In this document: one piece after another, positions 8,566 to 18,722 of the stretch
How the letters are laid out: every line of letters begins with the position of its first letter
Numbering within the stretch: the first letter of the stretch is position 1
Assembly (NCBI RefSeq): GCF_024599655.1
Contig: NZ_CP102247.1
Span: 1,178,001-1,242,000 of the forward strand
Source: Enterobacter asburiae
GTDB taxonomy: Bacteria; Pseudomonadota; Gammaproteobacteria; Enterobacterales; Enterobacteriaceae
Direction: 5' to 3'
DNA length: 64,000 bases
Notes under the pieces: generated by a model
What the model saw: only the letters and a program-made list of their open reading frames with translations
Told to the model about the DNA's origin: nothing
Database searches by the model: none
Translations under genes and position numbers: made by a program

Positions 8566-9438
8566 ATGGCCGAACCGCAGCTGCTGTTGAATTACACCGG
8601 GCATCTGCCTGAATGCCCGACGTGGAGCGCAGAAGAGCACGCGCTCTACTGGGCCGATATTCTGGAAGGGGAGATCCACCGCTACCATCTGCCGACGGCA
8701 GAACACACCGTGCTCTCTTTCCATGAGGAGGTGGGCTGTTTTGCTCTGCGCGAGCAGGGTGGTTTTATCGTTGCGATGCGAACGGGTATCTGGCTGACCG
8801 ATAAACACGGCCTGCTGCGCCGCAAGGTGTGTGATAACCCCTCTAACCCGCAGCTGGCACGTTTTAACGACGGCGGCACCGATCATCAGGGACGGTTCTA
8901 TGCGGGCACCTTTTGGGGGCCGGGAGATTACAACGGTGCCCTGCTGATGCGCATCGACAACGATCTGACGCCGAAAGTGATCCAGTGCGATATTCACGGG
9001 CACAACGGCTTAGCGTTTAGCCCGGACAAGCAGTGGATGTTTACCTCAGACACGCCAAACGGCGTAATTTACCGCACGCCGCTTGACGAGCAGGGCGAAC
9101 CCGGCAGGCGTGAGGTGTTTCGTCAGTTTAAAGAGGGCGAAGGGATACCGGACGGCGCGGCCATGGATGTGGAAGGCTGCTACTGGAGCGCGCTGTTTGA
9201 CGGCTGGCGTATTGCGCGTTTTTCTCCGCAAGGGGAGCAGCTGGAAGAATACCGCATGCCGGTACGTTGCCCGACGATGGTCTGTTTTGGCGGCGATGAC
9301 ATGAAAACGCTGTTTATTACCACCACGCGGGAAAATATGGACGCGGAGGAGGTGGCGAAGTATCCGCTCTCCGGCGCCATCTTCACCCTGCCGGTGAGCG
9401 TGGCAGGGATGAAGAAAAGCCGGTTTATCGAACGTTAA
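8566..9438 (+). CDS. SMP-30/gluconolactonase-family protein
   Basis: The 290-residue product is a six-bladed beta-propeller of the SMP-30/gluconolactonase/LRE family, whose members hydrolyse sugar lactones using one bound divalent metal. The likely metal ligands are visible: Glu in PECPTWSAEEHALYWAD, Asn in RFNDGGTDHQGRFYAGT, Asn in HGHNGLAFSPD and Asp in IPDGAAMDVEGCYW. No signal peptide is seen, so it is probably cytoplasmic; the substrate cannot be told. I chose the ATG at 8566 because GGGGA lies about 8 bp upstream. It is absent between tyrA and pheA in E. coli K-12 and overlaps the convergent pheA end by 4 bp. Confidence 0.88.
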   Translation: MAEPQLLLNYTGHLPECPTWSAEEHALYWADILEGEIHRYHLPTAEHTVLSFHEEVGCFALREQGGFIVAMRTGIWLTDKHGLLRRKVCDNPSNPQLARFNDGGTDHQGRFYAGTFWGPGDYNGALLMRIDNDLTPKVIQCDIHGHNGLAFSPDKQWMFTSDTPNGVIYRTPLDEQGEPGRREVFRQFKEGEGIPDGAAMDVEGCYWSALFDGWRIARFSPQGEQLEEYRMPVRCPTMVCFGGDDMKTLFITTTRENMDAEEVAKYPLSGAIFTLPVSVAGMKKSRFIER

Positions 9439-10595
9439 GCCGGGTCAACCGGGACCACGTTCTCGCTCGGATAGCAGCCCAGCACCTTCATGGAGCGCGT
9501 GATCTCGCCCAGTTCGCGCAGGGCTTTCTGCATGGATGCAGATTCCAGGTTGGCCTGGATATCAAGGTAGAACATCTCTTCCCACGGATTACCGTGGATC
9601 GGACGTGATTCCAGTTTGGTCATGATCAGGTTGTGATTACGCAGCACCAGCAGGGCTTCAACCAGCGCACCGGCCTGTTGGCCGGTGGCCATCAGCAGGG
9701 TCGTTTTAGCCGGAACCTGATCCGAGACATCAATAGCTTTACGCGCCAGCACCACGAAACGGGTGATGTTTTGCGTCTGGTTTGCCAGATTGCGTTCCAG
9801 TACCTGTAAACCATACAGCGCGCCGCCCGCTTCGCTGCCGAGCGCAGCGACGGTTGGGGAGTTAGCCTGCGCCACTTTTTCCATCGCCGCCGAGGTGCTT
9901 TCGGTGTACTCAATTTTCCAGTTCGGATAGCGGTTCAGGAACTGGCTGCACTGCTGGAACGGCTGTGGATGACTGTAGACCGTTTCGATCTTGCTCAGGT
10001 CTGTTGAGCCGGAGACCAGCACGCAGTGATCGATAGGGATCGTCAGCTCGCCAACCAGCGACAGGCTGGTGTGCTGCAGCAAATCGTAGACGTCGTTGAT
10101 GGCGCCGGAGCTGGTGTTCTCAATCGGCACCACGGCGTAATCCGCCTGGCCGGTCTCAACCTGATTAAAAATGTCGGCAAACTTTGCACAGCCGCTCTCG
10201 ATAAACTCTTCAAAATGGCGTGCGGCATACTGACGTGCGGCCAGGTGAGAATAAGAGCCCTTCGGCCCGAGGAAGGCGATACGCGCAGAGTGCGGATTGG
10301 TTTTATTCAGATGCTGCTGGAGTAACGCTTGCTGGGTGAGGACGGAGTCTTCGATGATGAGCTGGAACAACCGGGTGATGTAGTGGGCATCGAGGTGATG
10401 CGCTTTACCGAGCTGGATCAGACGCTCCAGCAGATCGCGCTCGCGGTCGATATCACGTACCGGGCGATGGGAGTCCAGCTTGGCTTTGCCCACTTCGATG
10501 GCGAGCGCGCGGCGTTCGGCCAGCAGCGCCAGTAATTTCTCGTCCAGCGCGCTGATTTTTACGCGCAGATCCAATAACGGGTTTTCCGGTGTCAT
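9435..10595 (-). CDS. pheA: Bifunctional chorismate mutase / prephenate dehydratase (P-protein)
   Basis: PheA converts chorismate via prephenate to phenylpyruvate, the precursor of phenylalanine, and is inhibited by phenylalanine. The 386-residue product has an AroQ mutase domain (LLALLAERRALAIEVGKAK), a dehydratase domain from GPKGSYSHLAARQYA near residue 110 with ENTSSGAINDVYDLL, and a C-terminal ACT regulatory domain (GALVEALLVLRNHNLIMTKL; ESRPIHGNPWEE). Expression is controlled by the pheL leader and attenuator upstream. Confidence 0.98.
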   Translation of the reverse strand: MTPENPLLDLRVKISALDEKLLALLAERRALAIEVGKAKLDSHRPVRDIDRERDLLERLIQLGKAHHLDAHYITRLFQLIIEDSVLTQQALLQQHLNKTNPHSARIAFLGPKGSYSHLAARQYAARHFEEFIESGCAKFADIFNQVETGQADYAVVPIENTSSGAINDVYDLLQHTSLSLVGELTIPIDHCVLVSGSTDLSKIETVYSHPQPFQQCSQFLNRYPNWKIEYTESTSAAMEKVAQANSPTVAALGSEAGGALYGLQVLERNLANQTQNITRFVVLARKAIDVSDQVPAKTTLLMATGQQAGALVEALLVLRNHNLIMTKLESRPIHGNPWEEMFYLDIQANLESASMQKALRELGEITRSMKVLGCYPSENVVPVDPA

Positions 10596-10624
10596 AGTGT
10601 TGCCTGTCTCATTTTATCGTTATC

Positions 10625-10656
10625 AATAAAAAAGGCCTCCCGCTGTGGGAGGCCTT
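10625..10656 (-). terminator. pheA attenuator terminator
   Basis: On the minus strand, AAGGCCTCCC, loop ACAGC, GGGAGGCCTT, then a T run. It lies between pheL and pheA, so ribosome stalling on pheL Phe codons would let transcription pass, as in the E. coli phe attenuator. Confidence 0.92.
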
Positions 10657-10702
10657 GTTGTTCGTCTTCGCATTCTTTATCACACGACGAAACGCCTCCC
10701 AG

Positions 10703-10750
10703 TCAGGGGAAGGTAAAAAAGAATGCAAAGAAGAACGGCGTAAGTTTCAT
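10703..10750 (-). CDS. pheL: phe operon leader peptide PheL
   Basis: A 15-codon ORF encodes [15 protein letters not shown], with seven Phe codons. The E. coli leader is [15 protein letters not shown], so only residues 3 and 4 differ. Starved tRNA-Phe would stall the ribosome in the Phe run and prevent formation of the terminator 47 bp further on. A promoter lies just upstream. This gene is too short for ordinary gene callers. Confidence 0.95.
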   Translation of the reverse strand: [15 protein letters not shown]

Positions 10751-10776
10751 AAAGTCATCCTGTGATTGATACCGTT

Positions 10777-10806
10777 AAAGTACCCGTACTGTTTTCACCC
10801 TGTCAA
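10777..10806 (-). promoter_or_regulatory. pheL-pheA promoter
   Basis: On the minus strand, a consensus -35 TTGACA (10801-10806) and a -10-like TACTTT (10777-10782) are 18 bp apart. The spacer is almost the same as that of the E. coli pheA promoter. Confidence 0.8.
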
Positions 10807-10812
10807 TAAAAA

Positions 10813-10838
10813 ACAAAAAACGCGCCCGAAGGCGCGTT
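10813..10838 (-). terminator. Rho-independent terminator of raiA
   Basis: On the minus strand, AACGCGCC, loop TTCG, GGCGCGTT, then T-rich sequence, 23 bp after the raiA stop. It separates raiA from the pheL promoter just downstream. Confidence 0.88.
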
Positions 10839-10861
10839 GGCGGTACACTCAATTTAAAGGA

Positions 10862-11203
10862 TTACTCTTCTTCAACCTCTTCCGCGAAGCTGGCGTCTTT
10901 CACCGATGTTGCGGCGCGACGGGCTTCACCTTTGTGTTGCACTTTATTGAGCTGCCGTTCCAGCTTGTTGATCAAATCGTTAATAGCGGTGTACATATCC
11001 TCGTGTTTTGCGCTGGCGACCAGATGGCCGTTTGGAGTATTGATAGTTGCGTCAGCGATGAAACCCTGCGGCTCCTTGGACAGGATGATATGTGGATTAA
11101 TCAAATGAGTTTGCCATTTATCCAGTTTGGCGAGACGGTCTGCGACGTGCTGGCGGATTGCCGGAGTAATTTCCATTTGTTTACTGGTAATGTTCATTGT
11201 CAT
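10862..11203 (-). CDS. raiA: Ribosome-associated translation inhibitor RaiA (YfiA)
   Basis: RaiA binds the 30S decoding centre in stationary phase or cold shock, stabilises 70S ribosomes and blocks translation. The 113-residue product has the usual length, the HPF-family fold signature MNITSKQMEITPAIRQHV and an acidic C-terminal tail (EEVEEE). It is a single gene with its own terminator. A near-perfect CRP site lies upstream at a position suited to activation, described separately. Confidence 0.97.
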   Translation of the reverse strand: MTMNITSKQMEITPAIRQHVADRLAKLDKWQTHLINPHIILSKEPQGFIADATINTPNGHLVASAKHEDMYTAINDLINKLERQLNKVQHKGEARRAATSVKDASFAEEVEEE

Positions 11204-11239
11204 AAATTTTACCTCTTGTCTTTCCGTCTTGGTGATTCC

Positions 11240-11281
11240 AGCATACCTGACCTAATGTCAAAATGTGTGATTTAGATCACG
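11240..11281 (-). promoter_or_regulatory. Candidate CRP-activated promoter of raiA
   Basis: TGTGATTTAGATCACG (11266-11281) matches the CRP consensus TGTGA-N6-TCACA in nine of ten positions. On the minus strand a -10-like TATGCT lies at 11240-11245. With a start point near 11233, the centre of the CRP site would be at about -41, the class II activation position. The -10 and start point are predicted, not measured. Confidence 0.7.
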
Positions 11282-11425
11282 TTATTTTGTCGGTTTTTGT
11301 CAGGGAATCTTTTTTGTGAGGAAGGGCAGGAAGAGGTGAGATTTACCTTGTCGAAGGCAAAAATTGGGGCCATAGTTGACTGGATGTGTTGAGGCTAACG
11401 CGCTTCGGCGACGCTCTAAAATGAA

Positions 11426-11457
11426 TAAAAAAACGGCAGCCTTCGGGCTGCCGTTTT
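11426..11457 (-). terminator. Rho-independent terminator of bamD
   Basis: On the minus strand, AAAACGGCAGCC, short loop, GGCTGCCGTTTT followed by more T, 15 bp after the bamD stop. Confidence 0.9.
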
Positions 11458-11471
11458 GCATTGAGGCAAGA

Positions 11472-12209
11472 TCAGGTGTTGCTGCTGTTCGCGGCGATGA
11501 TTTTCGCCACTTTTTCAGCCTGAGCGGTCATCTGCATCTGACGGTAAGCGTTCTCCATCAGCTTCAGGCCGTCGCGCGTTGCCTGAGTATCCGGATAATC
11601 ACGCAGCATACCTTCTACGCGGTTAACCACGGCAACCCATGCGCCACGGCGGGTATAGTATTCCGCCACGGAGTATTCATATTTCGCCAGACGATCTTTC
11701 AGGAACACCAGACGCTTGGTGGCATCGGTCACGTACTGACTGTTCGGATAGCCGCGCACCAGCTTGGAGAAGTCATTGAAGGCATCACGCGCATGCTGCG
11801 GGTCACGGTCTGAACGATCCACGCCGAAGAAGCCCTGCAGCGCACTGTCGTCCAGCGCCATGTTGGTGAGGCCGCGCATGTACATCACATAGTCGATGTT
11901 AGGATGAGTCGGGTTCAGACGTATGAAACGATCGATGGTTGCCTGAGCCAGCGGCAGATCGGCATTTTTATAGTATGCATAGATGAGATCTAACTGTACC
12001 TGCTGCGAATACGGGCCAAATGGATAGCGATTATCCAACGCTTCCAGTTGCGTTATCGCCTGTTTCCAGTTACCGTCCTGCAACTTTTGTTGTGCAGTCG
12101 CATAGATTTCATTCGGCGGATTGTCAGGGACCTGTTCATTTGAACCGGAGCAGCCCACCAAAGCCAGGCTCAACGTGGCCGCTGCCACCAGATATTTCAT
12201 GCGCGTCAT
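11472..12209 (-). CDS. bamD: Outer-membrane assembly lipoprotein BamD
   Basis: BamD is an essential lipoprotein of the BAM complex that inserts beta-barrel proteins into the outer membrane; it contacts BamA and substrate C-termini. The 245-residue product has the lipobox LALVGC (Cys19) and five TPR repeats, with NEIYATAQQKLQDGNWKQAI and YPFGPYSQQVQLDLIYAYYK in the first two. Length and sequence match the E. coli protein closely. It is divergent from rluD, as in other enterobacteria. Confidence 0.98.
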   Translation of the reverse strand: MTRMKYLVAAATLSLALVGCSGSNEQVPDNPPNEIYATAQQKLQDGNWKQAITQLEALDNRYPFGPYSQQVQLDLIYAYYKNADLPLAQATIDRFIRLNPTHPNIDYVMYMRGLTNMALDDSALQGFFGVDRSDRDPQHARDAFNDFSKLVRGYPNSQYVTDATKRLVFLKDRLAKYEYSVAEYYTRRGAWVAVVNRVEGMLRDYPDTQATRDGLKLMENAYRQMQMTAQAEKVAKIIAANSSNT

Positions 12210-12340
12210 GACGTTTTGACTTTCCTCAAATGTTTGTCCGGGAGAAACTCTGTTCCTGCTCCCGATTAAGACCAGCTACAATAGCACACTATATTAAACG
12301 GCAAAGCCGTAAAACCCAACGTTAAACGAAGAAGCAGTTT

Positions 12341-13321
12341 ATGGCACAACGAGTAGAACTCACCGCAACAGTCTCCGAAAATCAGCTCGGTCAACGCTTA
12401 GATCAGGCTTTGGCCGAATTGTTCCCTGATTATTCGCGTTCACGCATAAAAGAATGGATCCTTGACCAGCGCGTGCTGGTAAACGGCAAGATCTGGGACA
12501 AACCAAAAGAGAAAGTGTTAGGTGGGGAAGCTGTCGCCATCAATGCTGAAATCGAAGAGGAAATCCGCTTCGAGCCGCAGGATATCCCACTGGACATCGT
12601 CTATGAAGATGATGACATTCTGGTGATCAACAAGCCGCGCGACCTGGTTGTTCATCCGGGCGCGGGAAATCCTGACGGTACGGTACTTAACGCACTTCTC
12701 CATTACTATCCGCCGATCGTGGATGTCCCGCGCGCGGGCATCGTGCACCGTCTGGATAAAGACACCACTGGTTTGATGGTGGTGGCGAAGACCGTTCCTG
12801 CTCAGACCCGTCTGGTGGAATCGCTGCAGCTGCGTGAAATCACCCGCGAGTATGAAGCGGTAGCCATTGGGCATATGACCTCTGGCGGAACGGTGGAAGA
12901 GCCAATCAGCCGTCACCCAACCAAACGTACCCATATGTCGGTGCATCCGATGGGTAAACCGGCGGTGACGCACTATCGCATTATGGAACACTTCCGTATT
13001 CATACGCGCCTGCGTCTGCGTCTGGAAACCGGGCGTACTCACCAGATCCGCGTGCATATGGCCCACATTACCCATCCGCTGGTGGGGGATCAGGTCTACG
13101 GCGGTCGTCCGCGTCCACCTAAAGGCGCATCGGATGAATTCATCAGCGTATTGCGTAAATTCGATCGTCAGGCGCTACACGCGACCATGCTGCGTCTTTA
13201 TCACCCTATCACCGGTATTCAGATGGAGTGGCATGCGCCTATCCCGCAGGATATGGTGGACCTTATTGACGCCATGCGTGCTGATTTCGAAGAACATAAG
13301 GATCAAGTGGACTGGTTATGA
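12341..13321 (+). CDS. rluD: 23S rRNA pseudouridine(1911/1915/1917) synthase RluD
   Basis: RluD makes the three pseudouridines in helix 69 of 23S rRNA, needed for normal 50S assembly and release-factor function. The 326-residue product has an N-terminal S4 RNA-binding domain (GQRLDQALAELFPDYSRSRI) and the catalytic motif IVHRLDKDTTGLMVVAKT with the nucleophilic Asp near residue 139. It overlaps pgeF by 4 bp (ATGA), so the two are coupled. Confidence 0.98.
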   Translation: MAQRVELTATVSENQLGQRLDQALAELFPDYSRSRIKEWILDQRVLVNGKIWDKPKEKVLGGEAVAINAEIEEEIRFEPQDIPLDIVYEDDDILVINKPRDLVVHPGAGNPDGTVLNALLHYYPPIVDVPRAGIVHRLDKDTTGLMVVAKTVPAQTRLVESLQLREITREYEAVAIGHMTSGGTVEEPISRHPTKRTHMSVHPMGKPAVTHYRIMEHFRIHTRLRLRLETGRTHQIRVHMAHITHPLVGDQVYGGRPRPPKGASDEFISVLRKFDRQALHATMLRLYHPITGIQMEWHAPIPQDMVDLIDAMRADFEEHKDQVDWL

Positions 13322-14049
13322 CCAAACTGATTGTCCCGGAGTGGCCATTGCCTGCAGGCGTGGCTGCCTGCAGTTCAACCCGTACTGGCGGTGTTAGCCA
13401 GGGCGCGTGGGAGTCTTTGAACCTCGGTGCGCACTGTGGCGACAACCTGGAACACGTTGAAGAGAACCGCAGGCGTCTGTTTGCTGCGGGGAACTTTCCG
13501 TCGAAACCGGTCTGGCTGGAACAGGTTCATGGTAACGCGGTGCTGAAGTTGACGGGGGAACCCTATGCTTCTAAACGCGCTGATGCCTCTTACAGTAATA
13601 CTCCGGGAACTGTTTGTGCCGTGATGACCGCCGATTGTCTGCCGGTTCTGTTCTGTAACCGTGCAGGTACCGAGGTGGCAGCAGCACACGCGGGCTGGCG
13701 TGGTCTGTGTGAAGGCGTGCTCGAAGAAACAGTTGCCTGCTTTAACGATGAGCCTGCCAATATTATGGCCTGGCTTGGCCCGGCCATTGGTCCTCGCGCT
13801 TTTGAAGTGGGGCCAGAGGTTCGCGAAGCCTTTATGGAAAAAGATCCGCAAGCGGTGGAAGCCTTCCTGCCTTCGGGGGATAAATATCTGGCCGATATCT
13901 ACCAGCTCGCCCGCCAGCGCCTGAACAACGTTGGCGTGTCGCAGATCTTCGGCGGCGATCGCTGCACATTCACCGAAAAGGGTGATTTTTTCTCCTATCG
14001 CCGCGACAAGACCACGGGACGTATGGCAAGTTTCATTTGGCTGATATAA
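13318..14049 (+). CDS. pgeF: Peptidoglycan editing factor / laccase-domain protein (YfiH)
   Basis: PgeF (YfiH) guards the composition of the peptide in peptidoglycan precursors by acting against wrongly built UDP-MurNAc-Ser; related family members show purine nucleoside phosphorylase or oxidase activity. The 243-residue product has the conserved metal-site segments TADCLPVLFC, AAHAGWRGLCEGV and GDRCTFTEKGDFFSYRR. It starts in the ATGA overlap with rluD. The intergenic region before clpB (about 129 bp) holds the heat-shock promoter. Confidence 0.93.
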   Translation: MTKLIVPEWPLPAGVAACSSTRTGGVSQGAWESLNLGAHCGDNLEHVEENRRRLFAAGNFPSKPVWLEQVHGNAVLKLTGEPYASKRADASYSNTPGTVCAVMTADCLPVLFCNRAGTEVAAAHAGWRGLCEGVLEETVACFNDEPANIMAWLGPAIGPRAFEVGPEVREAFMEKDPQAVEAFLPSGDKYLADIYQLARQRLNNVGVSQIFGGDRCTFTEKGDFFSYRRDKTTGRMASFIWLI

Positions 14050-14111
14050 CCTAAAGAATCAAGACGATCCGGTACGTGCCGTTTTCTTTTCACATAATTC
14101 AGGTCATTAAC

Positions 14112-14139
14112 CTTGAATAATTGAGGGATGACCTCATTT
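14112..14139 (+). promoter_or_regulatory. Sigma-32 heat-shock promoter of clpB
   Basis: CTTGAAT (14112-14118) and CCTCATTT (14132-14139), 13 bp apart, match the sigma-32 pattern CTTGAAA / CCCCATNT and are the same as I recall for E. coli clpB. Confidence 0.85.
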
Positions 14140-14178
14140 AATCTCCAGTAGCAAATTTGACCTGTTATGGGAGGAGTT

Positions 14179-16752
14179 ATGCGTCTGGATCGTCTTACTA
14201 ATAAATTCCAGCTTGCTCTCGCCGATGCCCAGTCCCTCGCACTGGGGCACGACAACCAATTTATCGAACCTCTTCATTTAATGAGCGCCTTGCTGAATCA
14301 GGAAGGGGGATCGGTACGTCCTTTATTAACGTCCGCTGGCATTAATGCTGGCCAGTTACGCACCGCTATCGATCAGGCGCTGAGCCGTTTGCCGCAGGTA
14401 GAAGGTACCGGCGGCGACGTTCAGCCGTCGCAGGATCTGGTACGCGTACTGAACCTTTGCGACAAGCTGGCGCAAAAACGTGGGGACAACTTTATTTCGT
14501 CAGAGCTGTTTGTTCTGGCGGCGCTTGAATCACGCGGCACCTTGACCGACCTGCTGAAATCTGCCGGCGCGACCACCGCCAATGTGACTCAGGCGATTGA
14601 GAAAATGCGCGGAGGTGAAAGCGTGAACGATCAGGGAGCCGAAGACCAACGTCAGGCTTTGAAGAAATTTACGGTCGATCTGACCGAGCGTGCTGAGCAG
14701 GGCAAACTTGACCCGGTTATCGGCCGTGACGAAGAAATCCGCCGTACGATTCAGGTACTGCAGCGTCGTACCAAGAACAACCCGGTGTTGATTGGTGAAC
14801 CGGGTGTCGGTAAAACCGCCATTGTTGAAGGGTTGGCGCAGCGTATCGTCAACGGTGAAGTGCCGGAAGGCCTGAAAGGCCGCCGCGTACTGGCGCTGGA
14901 TATGGGCGCGCTGGTGGCCGGTGCGAAATACCGCGGCGAGTTCGAAGAGCGTCTCAAAGGCGTGCTTAACGACCTGGCGAAACAGGAAGGCAACGTTATC
15001 CTGTTTATCGACGAACTGCACACCATGGTCGGTGCGGGTAAAGCGGACGGCGCGATGGATGCCGGGAACATGCTGAAACCTGCGCTGGCGCGCGGTGAAC
15101 TTCACTGCGTCGGCGCCACTACGCTTGATGAATATCGTCAGTACATTGAAAAAGATGCTGCGCTGGAACGTCGCTTCCAGAAAGTGTTTGTTGCTGAGCC
15201 AAGCGTTGAAGACACCATCGCGATCCTGCGTGGTCTGAAAGAGCGCTATGAACTGCACCACCACGTGCAGATCACAGACCCGGCCATCGTTGCAGCGGCG
15301 ACGCTTTCTCATCGTTATATCGCTGACCGTCAGCTGCCGGATAAAGCGATCGACCTGATTGATGAAGCGGCTTCAAGCATTCGTATGCAGATTGACTCGA
15401 AACCGGAAGAGCTGGACCGGCTCGACCGACGCATCATTCAGCTCAAGCTGGAACAGCAGGCGCTGAAGAAAGAGTCTGATGAAGCCAGTAAGAAACGCCT
15501 GGATATGCTCAATGAAGAACTGGACGATAAAGAGCGCCAGTACTCTGAACTGGAAGAAGAGTGGAAAGCCGAGAAAGCATCACTTTCCGGCACTCAGACC
15601 ATCAAAGCTGAGCTCGAACAGGCAAAAATTGCCATTGAGCAGGCGCGTCGCGTCGGCGATCTGGCGCGGATGTCTGAACTGCAGTACGGCAAAATTCCTG
15701 AGCTGGAAAAACAGCTTGAGATAGCGACACAGTCAGAAGGGAAAACGATGCGTCTGTTACGTAATAAGGTGACGGATGCAGAAATCGCGGAAGTGCTTGC
15801 TCGCTGGACCGGTATTCCGGTGGCGCGCATGCTGGAAGGCGAGCGTGAAAAACTGCTGCGCATGGAGCAAGATCTCCACAATCGGGTGATTGGTCAGAAC
15901 GAAGCGGTTGAGGCGGTATCGAACGCTATTCGCCGTAGCCGAGCGGGGCTGTCCGATCCAAACCGTCCGATTGGTTCGTTCCTGTTCCTGGGGCCGACGG
16001 GGGTCGGTAAAACCGAGCTGTGTAAAGCGCTGGCTAACTTTATGTTCGACAGCGACGATGCGATGGTGCGTATCGACATGTCCGAGTTTATGGAGAAACA
16101 CTCCGTCTCACGTCTGGTCGGTGCGCCTCCGGGATACGTGGGTTATGAAGAAGGTGGCTATCTAACAGAAGCGGTTCGCCGTCGCCCTTATTCCGTCATC
16201 CTGCTGGATGAAGTGGAAAAAGCGCACCCGGATGTGTTCAACATCCTGCTTCAGGTGCTGGACGATGGTCGTCTGACCGACGGGCAGGGGAGAACGGTCG
16301 ACTTCCGTAATACGGTTGTCATCATGACCTCGAACCTGGGTTCCGATTTGATTCAGGAACGTTTCGGCGAACTGGATTACGGTCATATGAAGGATCTGGT
16401 ACTCGGTGTGGTCAGCCATAGCTTCCGTCCGGAGTTCATCAACCGTATTGATGAAGTAGTGGTCTTCCATCCTCTGGGTGAGAAACACATTGCGTCGATT
16501 GCGCAGATCCAGCTGCAGCGTCTGTACAAACGTCTGGAAGAGCGTGGGTATGAAATTCACATCTCCGACGATGCGCTGAAGCTGCTGAGCGAGAATGGTT
16601 ACGATCCGGTGTACGGTGCGCGTCCATTAAAACGTGCTATCCAGCAGCAGATCGAAAACCCGCTGGCGCAGCAGATCCTCTCCGGAGAGTTGATTCCAGG
16701 CAAAGTTATTCGTCTGGAAGCCAACGACGATCGCATTGTGGCAGTGCAGTAA
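14179..16752 (+). CDS. clpB: ATP-dependent disaggregase ClpB
   Basis: ClpB is a hexameric AAA+ chaperone that threads proteins out of aggregates together with DnaK. The 857-residue product has an N domain (1 to about 145), a first ATPase domain with Walker A GEPGVGKTAIVEG near 206 and Walker B VILFIDELH, a coiled-coil M domain (about 410-525, ERQYSELEEEWKAEKASL), and a second ATPase domain with FLGPTGVGKTELCKAL near 605. I chose the ATG at 14179 (MRLDRLTNKF), which follows a GGGAGGAG ribosome-binding site; the GGGAG would be coding if the ATG at 14167 were used. An internal start giving the shorter ClpB form is known in E. coli but was not assessed here. Confidence 0.98.
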   Translation: MRLDRLTNKFQLALADAQSLALGHDNQFIEPLHLMSALLNQEGGSVRPLLTSAGINAGQLRTAIDQALSRLPQVEGTGGDVQPSQDLVRVLNLCDKLAQKRGDNFISSELFVLAALESRGTLTDLLKSAGATTANVTQAIEKMRGGESVNDQGAEDQRQALKKFTVDLTERAEQGKLDPVIGRDEEIRRTIQVLQRRTKNNPVLIGEPGVGKTAIVEGLAQRIVNGEVPEGLKGRRVLALDMGALVAGAKYRGEFEERLKGVLNDLAKQEGNVILFIDELHTMVGAGKADGAMDAGNMLKPALARGELHCVGATTLDEYRQYIEKDAALERRFQKVFVAEPSVEDTIAILRGLKERYELHHHVQITDPAIVAAATLSHRYIADRQLPDKAIDLIDEAASSIRMQIDSKPEELDRLDRRIIQLKLEQQALKKESDEASKKRLDMLNEELDDKERQYSELEEEWKAEKASLSGTQTIKAELEQAKIAIEQARRVGDLARMSELQYGKIPELEKQLEIATQSEGKTMRLLRNKVTDAEIAEVLARWTGIPVARMLEGEREKLLRMEQDLHNRVIGQNEAVEAVSNAIRRSRAGLSDPNRPIGSFLFLGPTGVGKTELCKALANFMFDSDDAMVRIDMSEFMEKHSVSRLVGAPPGYVGYEEGGYLTEAVRRRPYSVILLDEVEKAHPDVFNILLQVLDDGRLTDGQGRTVDFRNTVVIMTSNLGSDLIQERFGELDYGHMKDLVLGVVSHSFRPEFINRIDEVVVFHPLGEKHIASIAQIQLQRLYKRLEERGYEIHISDDALKLLSENGYDPVYGARPLKRAIQQQIENPLAQQILSGELIPGKVIRLEANDDRIVAVQ

Positions 16753-16763
16753 GTCACAAAACG

Positions 16764-16795
16764 CAAAAACGAGCCGCGTGCGGCTCGTTTTTGTT
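16764..16795 (+). terminator. Rho-independent terminator of clpB
   Basis: CAAAAACGAGCCGC, loop GT, GCGGCTCGTTTTTG: a long perfect hairpin starting 11 bp after the clpB stop, followed by T-rich sequence. Confidence 0.92.
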
Positions 16796-16875
16796 TAAAA
16801 ACCAGGCGAAAATTGAGGTCTGGAGTTAGTTTTGCCTGGAAAATGAGCAGTCAGTAAATAAATTTCACTTTATCC

Positions 16876-16903
16876 TTGCAGGTTCGGAATTACTCCCTAT
16901 AAT
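16876..16903 (+). promoter_or_regulatory. rRNA operon promoter P1
   Basis: -35 TTGCAG (16876-16881) and a perfect -10 TATAAT (16898-16903) are 16 bp apart, followed by the GC-rich discriminator GCGCCTCC, the hallmark of stringently controlled rrn P1 promoters. The A/T-rich stretch upstream may serve as UP element and Fis-binding region. Confidence 0.9.
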
Positions 16904-16972
16904 GCGCCTCCACTGACACGGAACAACGGCACACACGCCGCCGGGTCAGCAGAGAAAAGCGAAAATAAACGC

Positions 16973-17000
16973 TTGACTCTGAAAGAGGAAAGCGTAATAT
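16973..17000 (+). promoter_or_regulatory. rRNA operon promoter P2
   Basis: -35 TTGACT (16973-16978) and -10 TAATAT (16995-17000), 16 bp apart, about 97 bp downstream of P1, the usual tandem spacing. Confidence 0.85.
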
Positions 17001-17038
17001 ACGCCACCTCGCAACGGTGAGCGAAAGCCGCGTTGCAC

Positions 17039-17050
17039 TGCTCTTTAACA
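17039..17050 (+). promoter_or_regulatory. boxA antitermination site in the rRNA leader
   Basis: TGCTCTTTAACA is the exact boxA sequence bound by NusB-S10 in rRNA leaders. The 430-bp stretch between clpB and 16S therefore holds the clpB terminator, P1, P2, boxA and the 16S processing arm, and no gene. Confidence 0.9.
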
Positions 17051-17054
17051 ATTT

Positions 17055-17076
17055 ATCAGACAATCTGTGTGGGCAC
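17055..17076 (+). other. RNase III processing arm upstream of 16S rRNA
   Basis: The 22 bases here pair with an inverted copy at 18745-18766, just after 16S, apart from one mismatch (GGGC against GCTC). The two arms form the long stem cut by RNase III to free pre-16S rRNA. Confidence 0.85.
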
Positions 17077-17182
17077 TCAAAGTGACATGGATTCTTAATG
17101 TCTTCGGACAATAAATGAATACCAAGTCTCTGAGTGAACATACGTAATTCATTACGAAGTTTAATTCACGAGCATCAAACTT

Positions 17183-18722
<1,540 letters not shown>

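Noticed and set aside
14050..14178. Possible small RNA between pgeF and clpB, as annotated near here in E. coli
   Set aside because: The 129-bp gap shows only the heat-shock promoter; no terminator or conserved RNA structure could be recognised.
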